A stretch of 64,000 nt of DNA, from positions 220,530-284,529 of the forward strand of contig NZ_VOXD01000003.1 in NCBI RefSeq assembly GCF_008014675.1. Direction: 5' to 3'. This DNA comes from Neolewinella aurantiaca. GTDB lineage: Bacteria; Bacteroidota; Bacteroidia; Chitinophagales; Saprospiraceae. The translations under genes and the position numbers were made by a program. Positions 1-9,678 of this stretch are shown here, piece after piece (the first letter of the stretch is position 1; each line of letters begins with the position of its first letter). A model generated the notes under the pieces. It did not search any database. It saw only the letters and a list, made by a program, of their open reading frames with translations, and was not told the origin of the DNA.

Positions 1-1085
1 GCCAGCAGGTTGTCGCCTTCGGGGATAATTTCGGTCCAGTCTTCTTTACCGGGCTTGTCCAGGTTGATCTTTACGAGGCGGTAGTTCGGGGCATCTACGT
101 CGGTCATTACCCAGAAGTCGTTGCCTTCGTTGTGGATCATGCTGCTCTTCTGCGTTGTCTCGGGGAAGAGGGCGATGGGCTTTTTATTGGGCAGGTTCTT
201 GCCATCGAGCGGCAAGTAGTACATCGCGAAGCCGTCGGTGCCGGGCGCTGCGTACATCACAAAGTAATCTTCCTCTTCGGTAGTACCGCCGTAGTGGTAG
301 AAGGTGGGGTTGGTCTTGTCTTCGTAGATCAGCTTGTCGTCGCTCTGCGGTGTGCCGAGTTTGTGGTAGTACACGCTGTGCATCAGGTTGTTGCCTTTCA
401 GCGCTTCACCTTCTTTCGGGGCGGGGTAGCGGCTGTAGAAAAAACCGTCGTTGTACCAGCCGGCACCACCGAACTTAACCCATTCGAGTTCGTCTTCCAG
501 GTCGGTATTGGTTTCCATGTCGCGAACATAAATCTTGCCCCAGTCGGAGCCGGCTTCGCTGCGGCGGTAGGCCATGTAGCGGTCGTTTTTGTCGCTGCCA
601 AGCAGGCCGATGGCGGTGGTGCCTTCTTCGTTCATGGTGTTGGGGTCCATGAAGACTTTTTCTTCGCCGTCTTCACCCTTGCGGTAGTAGTAAACGGACT
701 GGTTCTGCAAACCGTCGTTTTTGCTCCAGATGTAGTAATCGCCCACTTTATTGGGCGCGCCGATACGGGGGTAATTCACCAACTCGGTCATCCGGTCTTC
801 GAAGGCTTTGCGGAAGGGGATTTTTTCGAGGTAACCAAAGGTGGTTTCGTTCTGGGCGGTTACCCAGCTCTTGGTGTCTTCGGCGTTGTCGTCTTCCAGC
901 CAGTGGTAGTCGTCGCGGACTTCTACATCACCGTAAGTGTCGGTGTGTTCCGTTTTTTTTGTTTCAGTGTAGGTGACGGGAATTTTAGGGTAATCGACTG
1001 TTTTATTGGTCATAGCTTCTTTTGGGGTGTCGGAGGCACAACTTGCCAGCAGGCATAACAGCGCAAACAGGGGGAAGTTTTTCAT
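1..1085 (-). CDS. prolyl oligopeptidase family serine peptidase, lipoprotein (3' end outside window)
   Basis: Reading from the ATG at 1085 on the minus strand gives 361 codons without a stop up to the window edge. The N-terminus is a lipoprotein signal with lipobox LASC (Cys16), so the enzyme is probably periplasmic and membrane-anchored. Residues about 30-360 match the N-terminal part of S9A prolyl oligopeptidases: a DDYHWLED motif near residue 58 (family form DPYRWLED) followed by beta-propeller-like segments rich in Tyr and Asp. The catalytic Ser-Asp-His half lies outside the window, so activity cannot be judged. Family role: cleavage of short peptides after proline. The long plus-strand ORF over the same bases is a shadow of this gene. 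Confidence 0.88.
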   Translation of the reverse strand, partial: MKNFPLFALLCLLASCASDTPKEAMTNKTVDYPKIPVTYTETKKTEHTDTYGDVEVRDDYHWLEDDNAEDTKSWVTAQNETTFGYLEKIPFRKAFEDRMTELVNYPRIGAPNKVGDYYIWSKNDGLQNQSVYYYRKGEDGEEKVFMDPNTMNEEGTTAIGLLGSDKNDRYMAYRRSEAGSDWGKIYVRDMETNTDLEDELEWVKFGGAGWYNDGFFYSRYPAPKEGEALKGNNLMHSVYYHKLGTPQSDDKLIYEDKTNPTFYHYGGTTEEEDYFVMYAAPGTDGFAMYYLPLDGKNLPNKKPIALFPETTQKSSMIHNEGNDFWVMTDVDAPNYRLVKINLDKPGKEDWTEIIPEGDNLL

Positions 1086-1221
1086 GGTGGCTTTTGGTTT
1101 GGTGTGCCGAATATACGGAGCGGGGTGGAGTGGTAGCTAACCCGGCTACTGACTAAGTTTCACTTTTTCGATCTTTCAGGTGCGTAAGCAGGGTTTTTGC
1201 AAACCCGGTTTGCAATGATGG

Positions 1222-1327
1222 ATACACTGCTGGGCATTTTTGGTTCCCTCTCCGTTCAGCCTTAGGCGAAAAATGGTGGAGAGGGCGTACGGTGAGGTAA
1301 AGAATCAAAAACGGACAGTAGTGTGAT
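1222..1327. repeat. imperfect palindromic element, about 106 bp
   Basis: The two ends are imperfect reverse complements: ATACACTGCTG near 1222-1232 against CAGTAGTGTGAT at about 1316-1327. Further in, ATTTTTGGTTC pairs with the region around GAATCAAAAACG, and CCCTCTCC (about 1247-1254) pairs with GGAGAGGG (about 1278-1285). The organisation (outer arms plus inner stem) matches other palindromes in this window, but the sequence differs from the 18-bp repeat family. Confidence 0.5.
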
Positions 1328-1344
1328 TGATAGCTCAATTAAGC

Positions 1345-1449
1345 GGCGCGAACGCGGGTGCAAGGAGAAGTTTCGAGGCCAGGTCAAGTCTTCCGGTATG
1401 CTTCCTGTCCCCGCTCCTTCACCAGTCTTTGCACCTGCGCTCCGGCGCC
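1345..1449. repeat. inverted pair of degenerate 18-bp repeat copies
   Basis: The left arm, GGCGCGAACGCGGGTGCA (1345-1362), matches the family core GGCGCGGCCGCAGGTGCA at 15 of 18 positions. The right arm at about 1430-1449, TGCACCTGCGCTCCGGCGCC, is a degraded copy in the opposite orientation. Outer distance is 105 bp, like the intact pairs at 10201 and 43688. It directly follows the palindrome at 1222-1327. Confidence 0.65.
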
Positions 1450-2318
1450 CTTAGCTCAAGCCCGTAAGGTGCCGACGATTGCCTGATAGTAAAGCACTTG
1501 CTGAGAGGTGTTTTACCAGCTCAACAGAGCTGCTGAGAAGACAAACCCAATTTGACACCTGCTCTTCAATCCTTAACTGTTTTTGTGAATGGTGGATGAA
1601 TCCGACGAAATTTTAGTGTCGGTAAGGTGACAATTGAGACTGGCTGTGCGGGTGCCGCTAAGATTGGCGGTGAAGGGGGCTGCCGGAGCATGCTATTGTA
1701 ACCCCTGAATAGTGAACTCATGTCTTCTTTTTCAGGCAGATTGTTAGGCTCTACCTGCGTTGGAGAGCTCCGGTCGGTACCAAAAGTAAATACTGAAACG
1801 GATGATCCGGCCTGCGGGTGACCGAGTAATTTTCTGTTAGTTGAGCAGACTTTCCAGCAGGTTGTTTCATTGTTGGAGGCAGCGTACAGGTTGGAACATT
1901 CGTTATGAGTTTGTTAACTTACAACCTCAACAGGGGCAATCATACCAGCTCCTGACTTACAGTTATACCTCACCCCTGCAAAAGCACATTGCGTAAAGTT
2001 GATCTACACATTGTGCTGGATCGAAGTGACACTAAAGACATTGCTGATATTCATACCTATACATGGATTTGAATTTAGCTGAGCTGCTGAATTTCACTAA
2101 CTAACCACAAAATATCTTCCCGTTGTAGGGTAGGTATTCATATTTTATACTCGCTGATTAACTCCTGGAAATTTACTGAGAACCTGTTCGCCTGAAATTA
2201 CTTTCGGCATACTTAGTTGAATGGCCCACCCGGGTTAGACGACAGGTCGGGTATTTGTAGATACATTCACCAGAGCATTCATATTCATTCGAAACTTAAC
2301 CAATTAAACCATTAAAAG

Positions 2319-5300
2319 ATGAGACGATTCTCACTAGTCTTAGGACTAATGCTTTTTGTCATGGGGATTACCATGGCACAAAAGACTGTTACGGGACAGG
2401 TAACCGACGACGAAGGCGAAACTTTAATCGGGGTCAGCATCCTTGTTGAAGGAGCTGGTACAGGTACTGTGACCGATCTGGACGGATCTTACAGCATTAC
2501 CGTACCTGAAGGAAGCAGTGTCCTGATTTTCAGCTACACGGGCTTTGCGAACCAGAAGATTGACGTCAACAACCGCTCCGTTATCGATGTGACGCTCGAA
2601 CCTTCAGCTGCGATTCTGGAGCAGGTGATCGTTACCGCATACGGCGTTACCACTAAGGAGGCCTTTTCGGGGTCTGCAGATGTTGTTGGTGCTGAAGACC
2701 TTGCACTCAGAAACGTAACTTCTCCGATTGCGGCCATCGAAGGTAAAGCAACCGGTGTTCAGTTTACCTCTGCTTCCGGCGGCCCGGGTTCCTCTCCGGG
2801 AATCGTGATCCGTGGTGTCGGTACCCTGAACGGTAGTACTGATCCGCTCTTTATTGTAGACGGCGTTCAGTACGAAGGTGACCTGAGTACCATCAACCAG
2901 GAAGACATCGAGTCTCTGACCATCCTTAAGGATGCATCTTCAACTTCTCTTTACGGTTCCAGAGCAGCCAACGGCGTTGTACTGATCACCACCAAGAAAG
3001 GATCCAAAGCAGGAACTAAAGTGTCTGTATCGGTTAACCACGGTGCGGTTTCCAGAGCCGTTCCTCAGTACGAAGAGGTAACTCCTGGTCAGTACTACGA
3101 AACGATGTGGGAAGCACTGAGAAACTCAAGCGCTGGCGGAGGAGATCCGGCATTCGCTTCTGCGAATATCTTCAACAGCCTGGGTTACAACCCGTTCGAC
3201 GTTCCTAACGATCAGATTGTAGGAACAGACGGCCTCCTGAACCCAAATGCCAACCTGATCTATCAGAGCCTGGATTGGTACGATGCACTGGAGCAGTCTA
3301 ACAGCACCAGAACTAACTACAACGTTAACGTATCGAGCGGTGGTGAATCTCACCGTGTATTTTTCTCTACCTCTTACCTCGAGGAAGGAGGCTACGTTAA
3401 GTCATCTGAGTACGACCGTTTGACCTCACGCGTAAACGCGGACTTCGACGCCAACAAATGGCTGAGCATGGGCGGTAGCGCAAACGTAACGCTGTCCAAT
3501 GCTGCAGGACCCAGCTCTGCTGGTACGGGTAGCATCGTAAACCCATTCGGATTCGCGAAAAACATCGGTTCTATCTACCCTGTCTACATCAACGATCAGC
3601 AGGGTAACCTGGTGACGGATGCTGCAGGCAACCCGGTCTTCGATTCCGGAGAAGGTTTCCCTGAGTACAACATCGGTTCACGTCCTATCAACCAGGGGCG
3701 TCACGCACTTCAGGAACTGCTTCTGAACGACGAGCGGGACCGGGACAACACCTACGGTTTCCGTTTCTACGCCGATTTCCACCTTTTGGAAGGCTTAGAT
3801 TTCCGCCTCAACTATGGTCGTGATATCAACGAAGGTCTTGAAAAAGAATACGAGAACAACATCATTGGTGATGCACAGCCAACCGGACGCTACGGCGAGA
3901 CCCGGTTCAGAAGACAGGTGGAAAACTTCAACCAGATCCTTACTTACCGTAAGAGTCTGAGCGATATCCACAACTTCGACGTTACGCTGGGCCACGAAAG
4001 TTTTGACCGGAACTTCACGAGCAACAGCGGCCTGGCCGTTGATCAGACCGCAGAGGGCATTTTCGAGTTCGATAACTTCGCTACTCCCATCAGCGTTGGT
4101 GGTTCTACCACCAACAAGAGAATCGAGGGGTACTTTGCCCGGGCAAACTACAACTTCGACCTCAAGTACTTCCTCAGCCTATCTGCACGTAGAGACGGAT
4201 CCTCCGTATTCTCCAGAGATGCAAGATGGGGTAACTTCTACTCTGTTGGAGCATCCTGGCGTCTGGAAAGAGAGCCATTCATGCAGAACCTGACGTTTGT
4301 AGACCGCCTGAAACTTCGCGCATCTTACGGTGAGGTTGGTAACGATGACCTGTTGGACTTCTTCCTGTCTCAGCCGCGTTACGCGCTGTCTTCCAACGCC
4401 GGTAACCCGGCCATCATCTTCTCTGAGATTGGTAACGAACTGCTGCAGTGGGAAACCATCGAGAGTTTCGACGTAGCCCTTGAGTTTACTTTGTTCAACA
4501 ACTTCCTGGATGGTTCCATCGAGTACTACAAGAGAAACTCTTCAGACCTGCTCTACGACCTGCCGATCGCACTCAGTAACGGTGCCAACTCCTTCCCCGG
4601 CAACATTGGTGATATGTACAACTCTGGGATCGAGTTAGGCCTTACTGCCAACCTCGTTACTACCCGTGATTTCCGTTGGGGACTTACCGTAACCGGTTCT
4701 ACCTTCAAAAACGAAATCACCAGCCTGCCGGATCCATTCATCAATGGTTCTAAGCGTTGGGCCGAAGGACGCTCACGGTTTGACTTCTACTTGTTGCACG
4801 CCGCCAACGTTGATCCTGAAACAGGAGACCAGTTGTTCTTCAAGTACGCACTTGACGAGAGTGGCGAAAGTATCCCCGTTCTCGATGCAGACGGAAACCA
4901 CGAAAAAACCAACGACTGGCAGGACACAGAACTCGCCTACACCGGCGCAAGCTCTATCCCTGACATGCTCGGCTCGGTTTCTACCAGCTTGTTTTACAAA
5001 GGTTTCTCCCTGAACGTACTGATGAACTTCGGCATCGGAGGTGAAATCCTCGACAACGGATACGCTGCAATGATGCACAGTGGCAACTACGGCAGCTCTT
5101 ACCACCCCGACATCCTGAACGCATGGCGTGAGCCCGGTGACATCACCGACGTCCCAAGACTCGAGAACGGTAACGTGAACCTGGTTCGCACGCAGTCTAC
5201 CCGATTCCTGACCGACGCCTCATTCGTGTCTCTTCGTAACGTAAACTTCGGTTACACATTTGATGACGCTATTACCGACAAAATCGGGTTTGAAGGCCTG

Positions 5301-5444
5301 AGACTTTCTGTTACCGGAGAAAACCTTCTACTGCTCACCGAAAGGGAAGGTCTTGACCCACAGTACAACCTGGGTGGAACCCCATCTGGAAATGACTTTA
5401 ATCCGGCACGGATTATCTCCGTTGGACTGAACGCAAACTTTTAA
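2319..5444 (+). CDS. SusC/RagA family TonB-dependent outer membrane receptor
   Basis: The 1041-residue protein starts with a signal peptide ending near MGITMAQ. A carboxypeptidase-regulatory-like beta-sandwich follows (about 22-95, VTGQVTDDEGETLIGVS), then the TonB plug (about 105-225, with VIVTAYG and the SusC-type segments GSSPGIVIRGVGT and LKDASSTSLYGSRAANG). The rest is a 22-strand-type barrel ending in aromatic-rich strands and a terminal Phe. It would import an oligomeric nutrient across the outer membrane with the SusD lipoprotein encoded next. Substrate is unknown: no glycoside hydrolase, peptidase or sigma/anti-sigma pair is beside it. The ATG follows an AT-rich leader typical of Bacteroidota. 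Confidence 0.95.
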   Translation: MRRFSLVLGLMLFVMGITMAQKTVTGQVTDDEGETLIGVSILVEGAGTGTVTDLDGSYSITVPEGSSVLIFSYTGFANQKIDVNNRSVIDVTLEPSAAILEQVIVTAYGVTTKEAFSGSADVVGAEDLALRNVTSPIAAIEGKATGVQFTSASGGPGSSPGIVIRGVGTLNGSTDPLFIVDGVQYEGDLSTINQEDIESLTILKDASSTSLYGSRAANGVVLITTKKGSKAGTKVSVSVNHGAVSRAVPQYEEVTPGQYYETMWEALRNSSAGGGDPAFASANIFNSLGYNPFDVPNDQIVGTDGLLNPNANLIYQSLDWYDALEQSNSTRTNYNVNVSSGGESHRVFFSTSYLEEGGYVKSSEYDRLTSRVNADFDANKWLSMGGSANVTLSNAAGPSSAGTGSIVNPFGFAKNIGSIYPVYINDQQGNLVTDAAGNPVFDSGEGFPEYNIGSRPINQGRHALQELLLNDERDRDNTYGFRFYADFHLLEGLDFRLNYGRDINEGLEKEYENNIIGDAQPTGRYGETRFRRQVENFNQILTYRKSLSDIHNFDVTLGHESFDRNFTSNSGLAVDQTAEGIFEFDNFATPISVGGSTTNKRIEGYFARANYNFDLKYFLSLSARRDGSSVFSRDARWGNFYSVGASWRLEREPFMQNLTFVDRLKLRASYGEVGNDDLLDFFLSQPRYALSSNAGNPAIIFSEIGNELLQWETIESFDVALEFTLFNNFLDGSIEYYKRNSSDLLYDLPIALSNGANSFPGNIGDMYNSGIELGLTANLVTTRDFRWGLTVTGSTFKNEITSLPDPFINGSKRWAEGRSRFDFYLLHAANVDPETGDQLFFKYALDESGESIPVLDADGNHEKTNDWQDTELAYTGASSIPDMLGSVSTSLFYKGFSLNVLMNFGIGGEILDNGYAAMMHSGNYGSSYHPDILNAWREPGDITDVPRLENGNVNLVRTQSTRFLTDASFVSLRNVNFGYTFDDAITDKIGFEGLRLSVTGENLLLLTEREGLDPQYNLGGTPSGNDFNPARIISVGLNANF

Positions 5445-5460
5445 CCCACGCTGACAATTT

Positions 5461-5533
5461 CTGCAGCCCAGCGGCAGACAGGGGCAAAAACGACTTTAAC
5501 CGGCCGTTGTCACTGTTTGCCGCTGGGCTGCAG
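5461..5533 (+). other. strong intercistronic hairpin between susC and susD
   Basis: A perfect 16-bp inverted repeat (CTGCAGCCCAGCGGCA at 5461-5476; its complement at 5518-5533) is extended by ACAG/CTGT after one mismatch. It encloses a roughly 31-base loop. No T-run follows, so it is not a classical terminator. The position suggests mRNA stabilisation or partial termination that keeps susC and susD output different; this is inference. Confidence 0.7.
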
Positions 5534-5568
5534 GGACTGACAGAGAACCACTTTTAAAACTGATAATT

Positions 5569-7233
5569 ATGTTTTCTTATATAAAGTATCCGTTTCTGAT
5601 TTTCACAGCGTTGATGATATTTTCCTGTGACGAAGATTTTCTGGAAACGAGACCGACTGATGCCATTTCAGCGGCCGATGCACTCGCTACTGAGGCAAAC
5701 CTGTCTCTTGTAATCAATGGGATGCACCGTACTATGTACGCTCAGGGACAAACAGTTCTTCCCGGCGGTACTGCAGTTGCCAGCTCGAACAGAGCAGGAG
5801 ACCACTACTGGGTTCCTCTTGGTGACAACCTTGCCGGCGGTCTGATTCACAGCGCCAATGCCAACAACCTGGGATGGAGAGATGAAGCCCAGTGGACATC
5901 TCATACCGATCAAACTTCATTGACCGTAGAGACGCTCTGGTACCACCGCTATAATACCATCACGAACGCCAACTCCATCATCAATAAAGTTGCTGAAGGG
6001 GAGTTGCCGGAAACGCCAACTTTGAATGAAATTGTTGGACAGGCTTACGCCTACAGAGCTTTTTCTTACCTTTCATTGGTTCAGCATTATTCCAAAGGTT
6101 ACCTGATTGGCAATCCTTCTACTGATCCGGGTGTTCCCCTGCTACTCGCTACGGAAGCTCCTTTCGAGAGTGCACCACGTGGAACTGTACAGCAGGTTTA
6201 CGATCAGATCAACGCTGACCTTGATGCTGCTATCAGCAGCTTTGAGAACGCATCGGCGCGCCCAACAGGTAGCGCTTTCGATAAAGCGAATCTCAACATT
6301 GACGTTGCATGGGGCCTCAAAGCCCGAACTGCACTTGCTACCGGAGACTGGGCTACTGCCGCCACTGCTGCGGTAAACGCACGCCAGGATTACCCGATCA
6401 TGGGCGAAGATGACTGGAAAGCCGGTTTCAACACTACACTGCTTCCCGAAGTGATGTGGGGTAGCAACGTAATTACTACCGAGACTACTTTCTTCCGCTC
6501 TTACTTCTACCTCGCTTCAAACACCTTTAACGGTAGCCAGGTAAGAAATAACCCAAAGATTGCTGACCGGAGATTGATCGACGCAGCTCCTGACACTGAT
6601 TACAGAAAGGACATGTTCCTCGTGGATGCTCCTAACTCGAACCTTTCCGCTTCTAACGGAATGGGCGGTTTTGCCAACAACACGAATCCGCTGTACACCA
6701 CAGAGGAAGAGTTTGAGGCTGAAATAGACCGCCTCGCAACTGTATGGGGCTGGACATCTGCTCACAATACGCACCCCTACATGCACGTGAAGCTGAGACA
6801 GCAACAGCCAGGAGGCATTGAGCCGGATGATATCATCTACATGCGGGCCTCTGAGATGTACCTGATCGAAGCTGAAGCTAAAGCGATGATGGACGACCTT
6901 TCCGGCGCCCAGGAAGCCATTCGCCCACTGGGCGAAGAGCGTGACAGCGCATACGACCCAACTGTCTTTGACACCCAGGAAGAGTTCATCGAACACATCA
7001 AGTTCCAAAGAGGCATCGAGTTGTGGGGTGAAGGCTTCCTGTTCCAGGATAAAATCCGCTGGGACGACCCGATCGACCACGCTGCAAACGGAGGTTCAGG
7101 TGCTTCTGAAGTACTGTACCAGGACGGATTCTTCCAGGAGAAGCCTTCCATGAATCCAAAGTGGGTTTTCAAAATCCCACTGTCGGAAATCAACGCCAAC
7201 CCGAACCTTACTTCCGCGGATCAGAATCCGTAA
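5569..7233 (+). CDS. SusD/RagB family nutrient-binding outer membrane lipoprotein
   Basis: The 554-residue protein has a lipoprotein signal (IFSC, Cys20), then the SusD-like N-terminus (DEDFLETRPTDAIS), tetratricopeptide-like helices (AYAYRAFSYLSLVQHYSKGYL) and the C-terminal RagB/SusD region with RASEMYLIEAEAKA and the motif IKFQRGIELWGEGFLFQDKIRW. It caps the SusC barrel and binds ligand at the cell surface. It lies 124 bp after susC, separated by the hairpin at 5461-5533, and is followed by a strong terminator, so the two form a bicistronic unit with no third gene. Confidence 0.94.
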   Translation: MFSYIKYPFLIFTALMIFSCDEDFLETRPTDAISAADALATEANLSLVINGMHRTMYAQGQTVLPGGTAVASSNRAGDHYWVPLGDNLAGGLIHSANANNLGWRDEAQWTSHTDQTSLTVETLWYHRYNTITNANSIINKVAEGELPETPTLNEIVGQAYAYRAFSYLSLVQHYSKGYLIGNPSTDPGVPLLLATEAPFESAPRGTVQQVYDQINADLDAAISSFENASARPTGSAFDKANLNIDVAWGLKARTALATGDWATAATAAVNARQDYPIMGEDDWKAGFNTTLLPEVMWGSNVITTETTFFRSYFYLASNTFNGSQVRNNPKIADRRLIDAAPDTDYRKDMFLVDAPNSNLSASNGMGGFANNTNPLYTTEEEFEAEIDRLATVWGWTSAHNTHPYMHVKLRQQQPGGIEPDDIIYMRASEMYLIEAEAKAMMDDLSGAQEAIRPLGEERDSAYDPTVFDTQEEFIEHIKFQRGIELWGEGFLFQDKIRWDDPIDHAANGGSGASEVLYQDGFFQEKPSMNPKWVFKIPLSEINANPNLTSADQNP

Positions 7234-7290
7234 TTAAGGTTTATCCGGACCTGCCGAAGTGTTGTTCCAACCATTCGGCAAAATGACTGG

Positions 7291-7324
7291 CCCCGCTGCT
7301 CGATACCGAGCAGCGGGGCTTTTT
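7291..7324 (+). terminator. rho-independent terminator of susCD
   Basis: A perfect 12-bp GC-rich stem (7291-7302 and 7307-7318) with the 4-base loop ATAC is followed by CTTTTT. It lies 58 bp after the susD stop. Confidence 0.9.
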
Positions 7325-7432
7325 GGTACACATGAAGAAGTAACTGAATTCTACCTCAACGGGGGGGGCTGAGGTTAAGTAAAATGAAACTGACCGTTGT
7401 TTTAAGGAGGAATAACCCTTACTTCAGAAAGC

Positions 7433-8878
7433 TTACCGCATCAGAGTAACCAGGCCCCGCAGCGTCTTCACGGTGCCCCGCTGGTAGCGAATCTCAATTA
7501 CGTAAACGTAGACACCGGATGCAGCATCTTTCCCGTCCCATAGCTCCGCATGGTCAGTGAATGGTGATTGGCCAAATTCTTTAACCATTCCTCCCCAACG
7601 GTCATAGATCCGGCCGCCCTGTACCTGAGCCCGTATCCCCGCCGATTTAAACACCCGAAACGTATCGTTGATGCCGTCTCCGTTGGGAGAAAATCCGTTT
7701 GGGACAAATAAGGGTTCTTCGTCTGCACATCGCTGGTTGAAGGTTGAATCGGTCGGTATCAGGCAGAAACCACAATCATCGTAAACGGCGAGCCCGTTCG
7801 GTACGCCGGCACAATCCAGGCAGGACTTATTGAAATTTGGGTTTGAAGGGCTCTGGCATACACCACAAGAATCAACTACCGCAAGCCCGCCGGGAACCCC
7901 CAGACAATCGAAGCAGGTCCGATTAAAACGCGGGTCTTCCGGCAACAAGCAAAGTCCGCAGCGATCTGTAAGCGAAGTACCGTTCAATACCCCGGCACAA
8001 TCGGTGCAGGCAGCGTTGAAGTCGGGGCTCGAGACGGACAAACATGTCCCGCAAGAGTCGATTACAAACAGCCCGTTCGGTACGCCCGCACAGTCAGCGC
8101 ATGATTGGTTGAAGGCGGGGTCGTCGGGCTCCAGGCATACCCCGCAGGCATCGAGTAGTGCAGTGCCTCCGGCTACGCCTCTGCAGTCTACCGGTGGTAG
8201 GGTGGAGAGGGCGCAAACAGCATCAATGTCGGCTCCCGTTATGGCTCCCGCGCAGTCTCCTGCCTGATCATCCTGCAGTTGGACGGCATCGAAACGCAAC
8301 GCGCCTTCCTCAAATCCTGGCACGACAGCGTCTACATCGAAAGCCGTGGTTGAGCCGGCTATCAGACCTACGGTATAGTAGCCGTCACCTTCTTCGTCCA
8401 CGTGTCCTGCTGAAATTAGTGCAGAACGGGTAGAAGCGTTAACGGGCCGCAACGCGACCGAAGTCCGTTCCGCAGCGGTACCCACTTCGAATACCCAAAG
8501 ATCGGGAGCGTTGCTCCCTGAATTGGCCATTTGGTTGTTGGTGAAACCAAGCCTCAGCGTACCTCCTTTTCCAAGAGAAAGGACGGACGTATTTATCATT
8601 ATTTCTTCGGACCAGTCGGCAACGCCAAGAGAATTCTCTAACTCTCCGACCTGATTTCCGCAATTCTGATCGAAGAGCAAGACTACGTCCGCAAAGCTCA
8701 ACCCATTCGGACAAACGGCACAGCCATTGTTGGGGAGCGCGTCGCAATCCGGATCATCGCAATCAATAAGCCCGTCGTTATCGTTGTCAATACCGTCAGC
8801 ACACAAAAAAGATGTGTTCTCCTGCGCGAAGAGAGCCGAACCAAGGGAAAGTAGGAAACAAAGAAATAAACAGCGCAT
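7433..8878 (-). CDS. secreted Cys-rich repeat protein with CHU_C-type C-terminal domain
   Basis: The 481-residue protein has a signal peptide (ALFAQ) and an Asp-rich motif near residue 27 (CADGIDNDNDGLIDCDDPDC) of the kind seen in putative metal-binding secreted proteins. A globular part spans about 55-225. About four to five tandem 39-residue Cys-rich repeats follow (about 230-385), each built on DCxGVxxGxAxxDxCGxC. The last 90 residues (PNGFSPNGDGINDTFRV to the end) match the gliding-motility-associated CHU_C domain (TIGR04131-like), a sorting domain for the type IX secretion system. It is therefore expected to be exported to the cell surface or medium. Function is otherwise unknown. It is transcribed alone, convergent with susCD. 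Confidence 0.85.
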   Translation of the reverse strand: MRCLFLCFLLSLGSALFAQENTSFLCADGIDNDNDGLIDCDDPDCDALPNNGCAVCPNGLSFADVVLLFDQNCGNQVGELENSLGVADWSEEIMINTSVLSLGKGGTLRLGFTNNQMANSGSNAPDLWVFEVGTAAERTSVALRPVNASTRSALISAGHVDEEGDGYYTVGLIAGSTTAFDVDAVVPGFEEGALRFDAVQLQDDQAGDCAGAITGADIDAVCALSTLPPVDCRGVAGGTALLDACGVCLEPDDPAFNQSCADCAGVPNGLFVIDSCGTCLSVSSPDFNAACTDCAGVLNGTSLTDRCGLCLLPEDPRFNRTCFDCLGVPGGLAVVDSCGVCQSPSNPNFNKSCLDCAGVPNGLAVYDDCGFCLIPTDSTFNQRCADEEPLFVPNGFSPNGDGINDTFRVFKSAGIRAQVQGGRIYDRWGGMVKEFGQSPFTDHAELWDGKDAASGVYVYVIEIRYQRGTVKTLRGLVTLMR

Positions 8879-9330
8879 GAGCAGAAATATTAGTGCTTCA
8901 ATACCTGGAGAGTACGGAGAGGAACCTGAGCAACGGCAGGGGCCAGGGAATCAACTGCTACGCAGTTTTCCCTTGGCGGATAACTGATGTTCATACCTCG
9001 GGAAGAGCATTTTCCGGCAAGGAGATAAAAGGGTTGTGTTCGGGAAGGAAAGGGGCGGGCGCAGGGAGATTACTTTTAATGTTGATCGTCGGGAGGACTA
9101 TCCGTCGGTGATCATCTGGCTACAGAACAAGATAGAAGAAACCAAGCTGTACTTTGCGGCTGTCAGGTCAATAAAGAGCTTGTAGGTCGCCTGTTTGACG
9201 AACCTGAGCTGACCGGGCTTTCCTCTCCGCAGGCTGTTCATCAGGTCAGGAAATAAAAAGAGCCCCGCTGATCCGGGAGGGATCAACGGGGCTGCAAAAA
9301 GAAGTTCGTGGGATTCAGAGGGGTAAACCC
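8879..9330. other. 452-bp gap upstream of the CHU_C gene and downstream of rplT
   Basis: No gene is seen. A 34-bp palindrome at 8943-8976 has outer arms CCAGGGAA/TTCCCTTGG and inner stem ACTGC-TAC-GCAGT. At about 9053-9069 GGGGCGGGCGCAGGGAG loosely resembles the 18-bp repeat, too weakly to count. The rplT terminator lies at 9254-9293. Confidence 0.5.
9254..9293 (-). terminator. terminator of the rpmI-rplT operon
   Basis: On the minus strand a 14-bp stem with one mismatch (AGCCCCGTTGATCC against its partner) is followed by CTTTTTA. It begins about 38 bp after the rplT stop. Confidence 0.9.
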
Positions 9331-9678
9331 TTATTTCTTCACGCTGTTCACTACTGCGGTAAAAGCTTCCGGGTGGTTCATAGCCAGGTCAGCAAGGACC
9401 TTACGGTTAAGACCAACACCAGCGGTGCTCAGACCGTGCATGAGACGGCTGTAGGTTGTTCCGTTCTGACGCGCAGCGGCGTTGATACGGGCGATCCAAA
9501 GGCGGCGGAATACGCGCTTCTTGTTACGACGGTCGCGGTAGGAGTAGCTCCATGCCTTCTCAACGGCATTTTTAGCAACGGTGTATACTTTGGAACGTGC
9601 GCCGAAGTAACCTTTGGCGGCTTTGAGGTAGCGCTTGCGGCGCGCGCGGCTTGCAACCGCATTTACTGAACGTGGCAT
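9331..9678 (-). CDS. rplT: 50S ribosomal protein L20
   Basis: The start is the ATG giving [19 protein letters not shown]; the frame is open 34 codons further upstream, but those residues are not L20-like. The 115-residue product has the usual length and the conserved segments [22 protein letters not shown] and [20 protein letters not shown]. It binds 23S rRNA early in large-subunit assembly, and in other bacteria it represses its own operon. It is second in the rpmI-rplT operon, 148 bp after rpmI. Confidence 0.97.
   Translation of the reverse strand: MPRSVNAVASRARRKRYLKAAKGYFGARSKVYTVAKNAVEKAWSYSYRDRRNKKRVFRRLWIARINAAARQNGTTYSRLMHGLSTAGVGLNRKVLADLAMNHPEAFTAVVNSVKK

Larger units (their letters stand above)
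1086..2318. other. 1.2-kb stretch without a recognisable gene
   Basis: No open frame here has a credible protein. The first 370 bases are rich in inverted repeats: a small hairpin at about 1197-1215 (TTGCAAA arms), then two palindromic elements listed separately (1222-1327 and 1345-1449). From about 1450 to 2318 I see no gene, RNA or clear repeat. The last 60 bases before susC are AT-rich and must hold its leader. Decayed coding sequence is possible but cannot be shown by eye. Confidence 0.55.

Noticed and set aside
132..1058. 308-residue plus-strand open frame
   Set aside because: The minus strand over the same bases encodes a clear lipoprotein signal and prolyl oligopeptidase sequence; the plus frame has an unnatural Val/Phe/Gly-rich composition.
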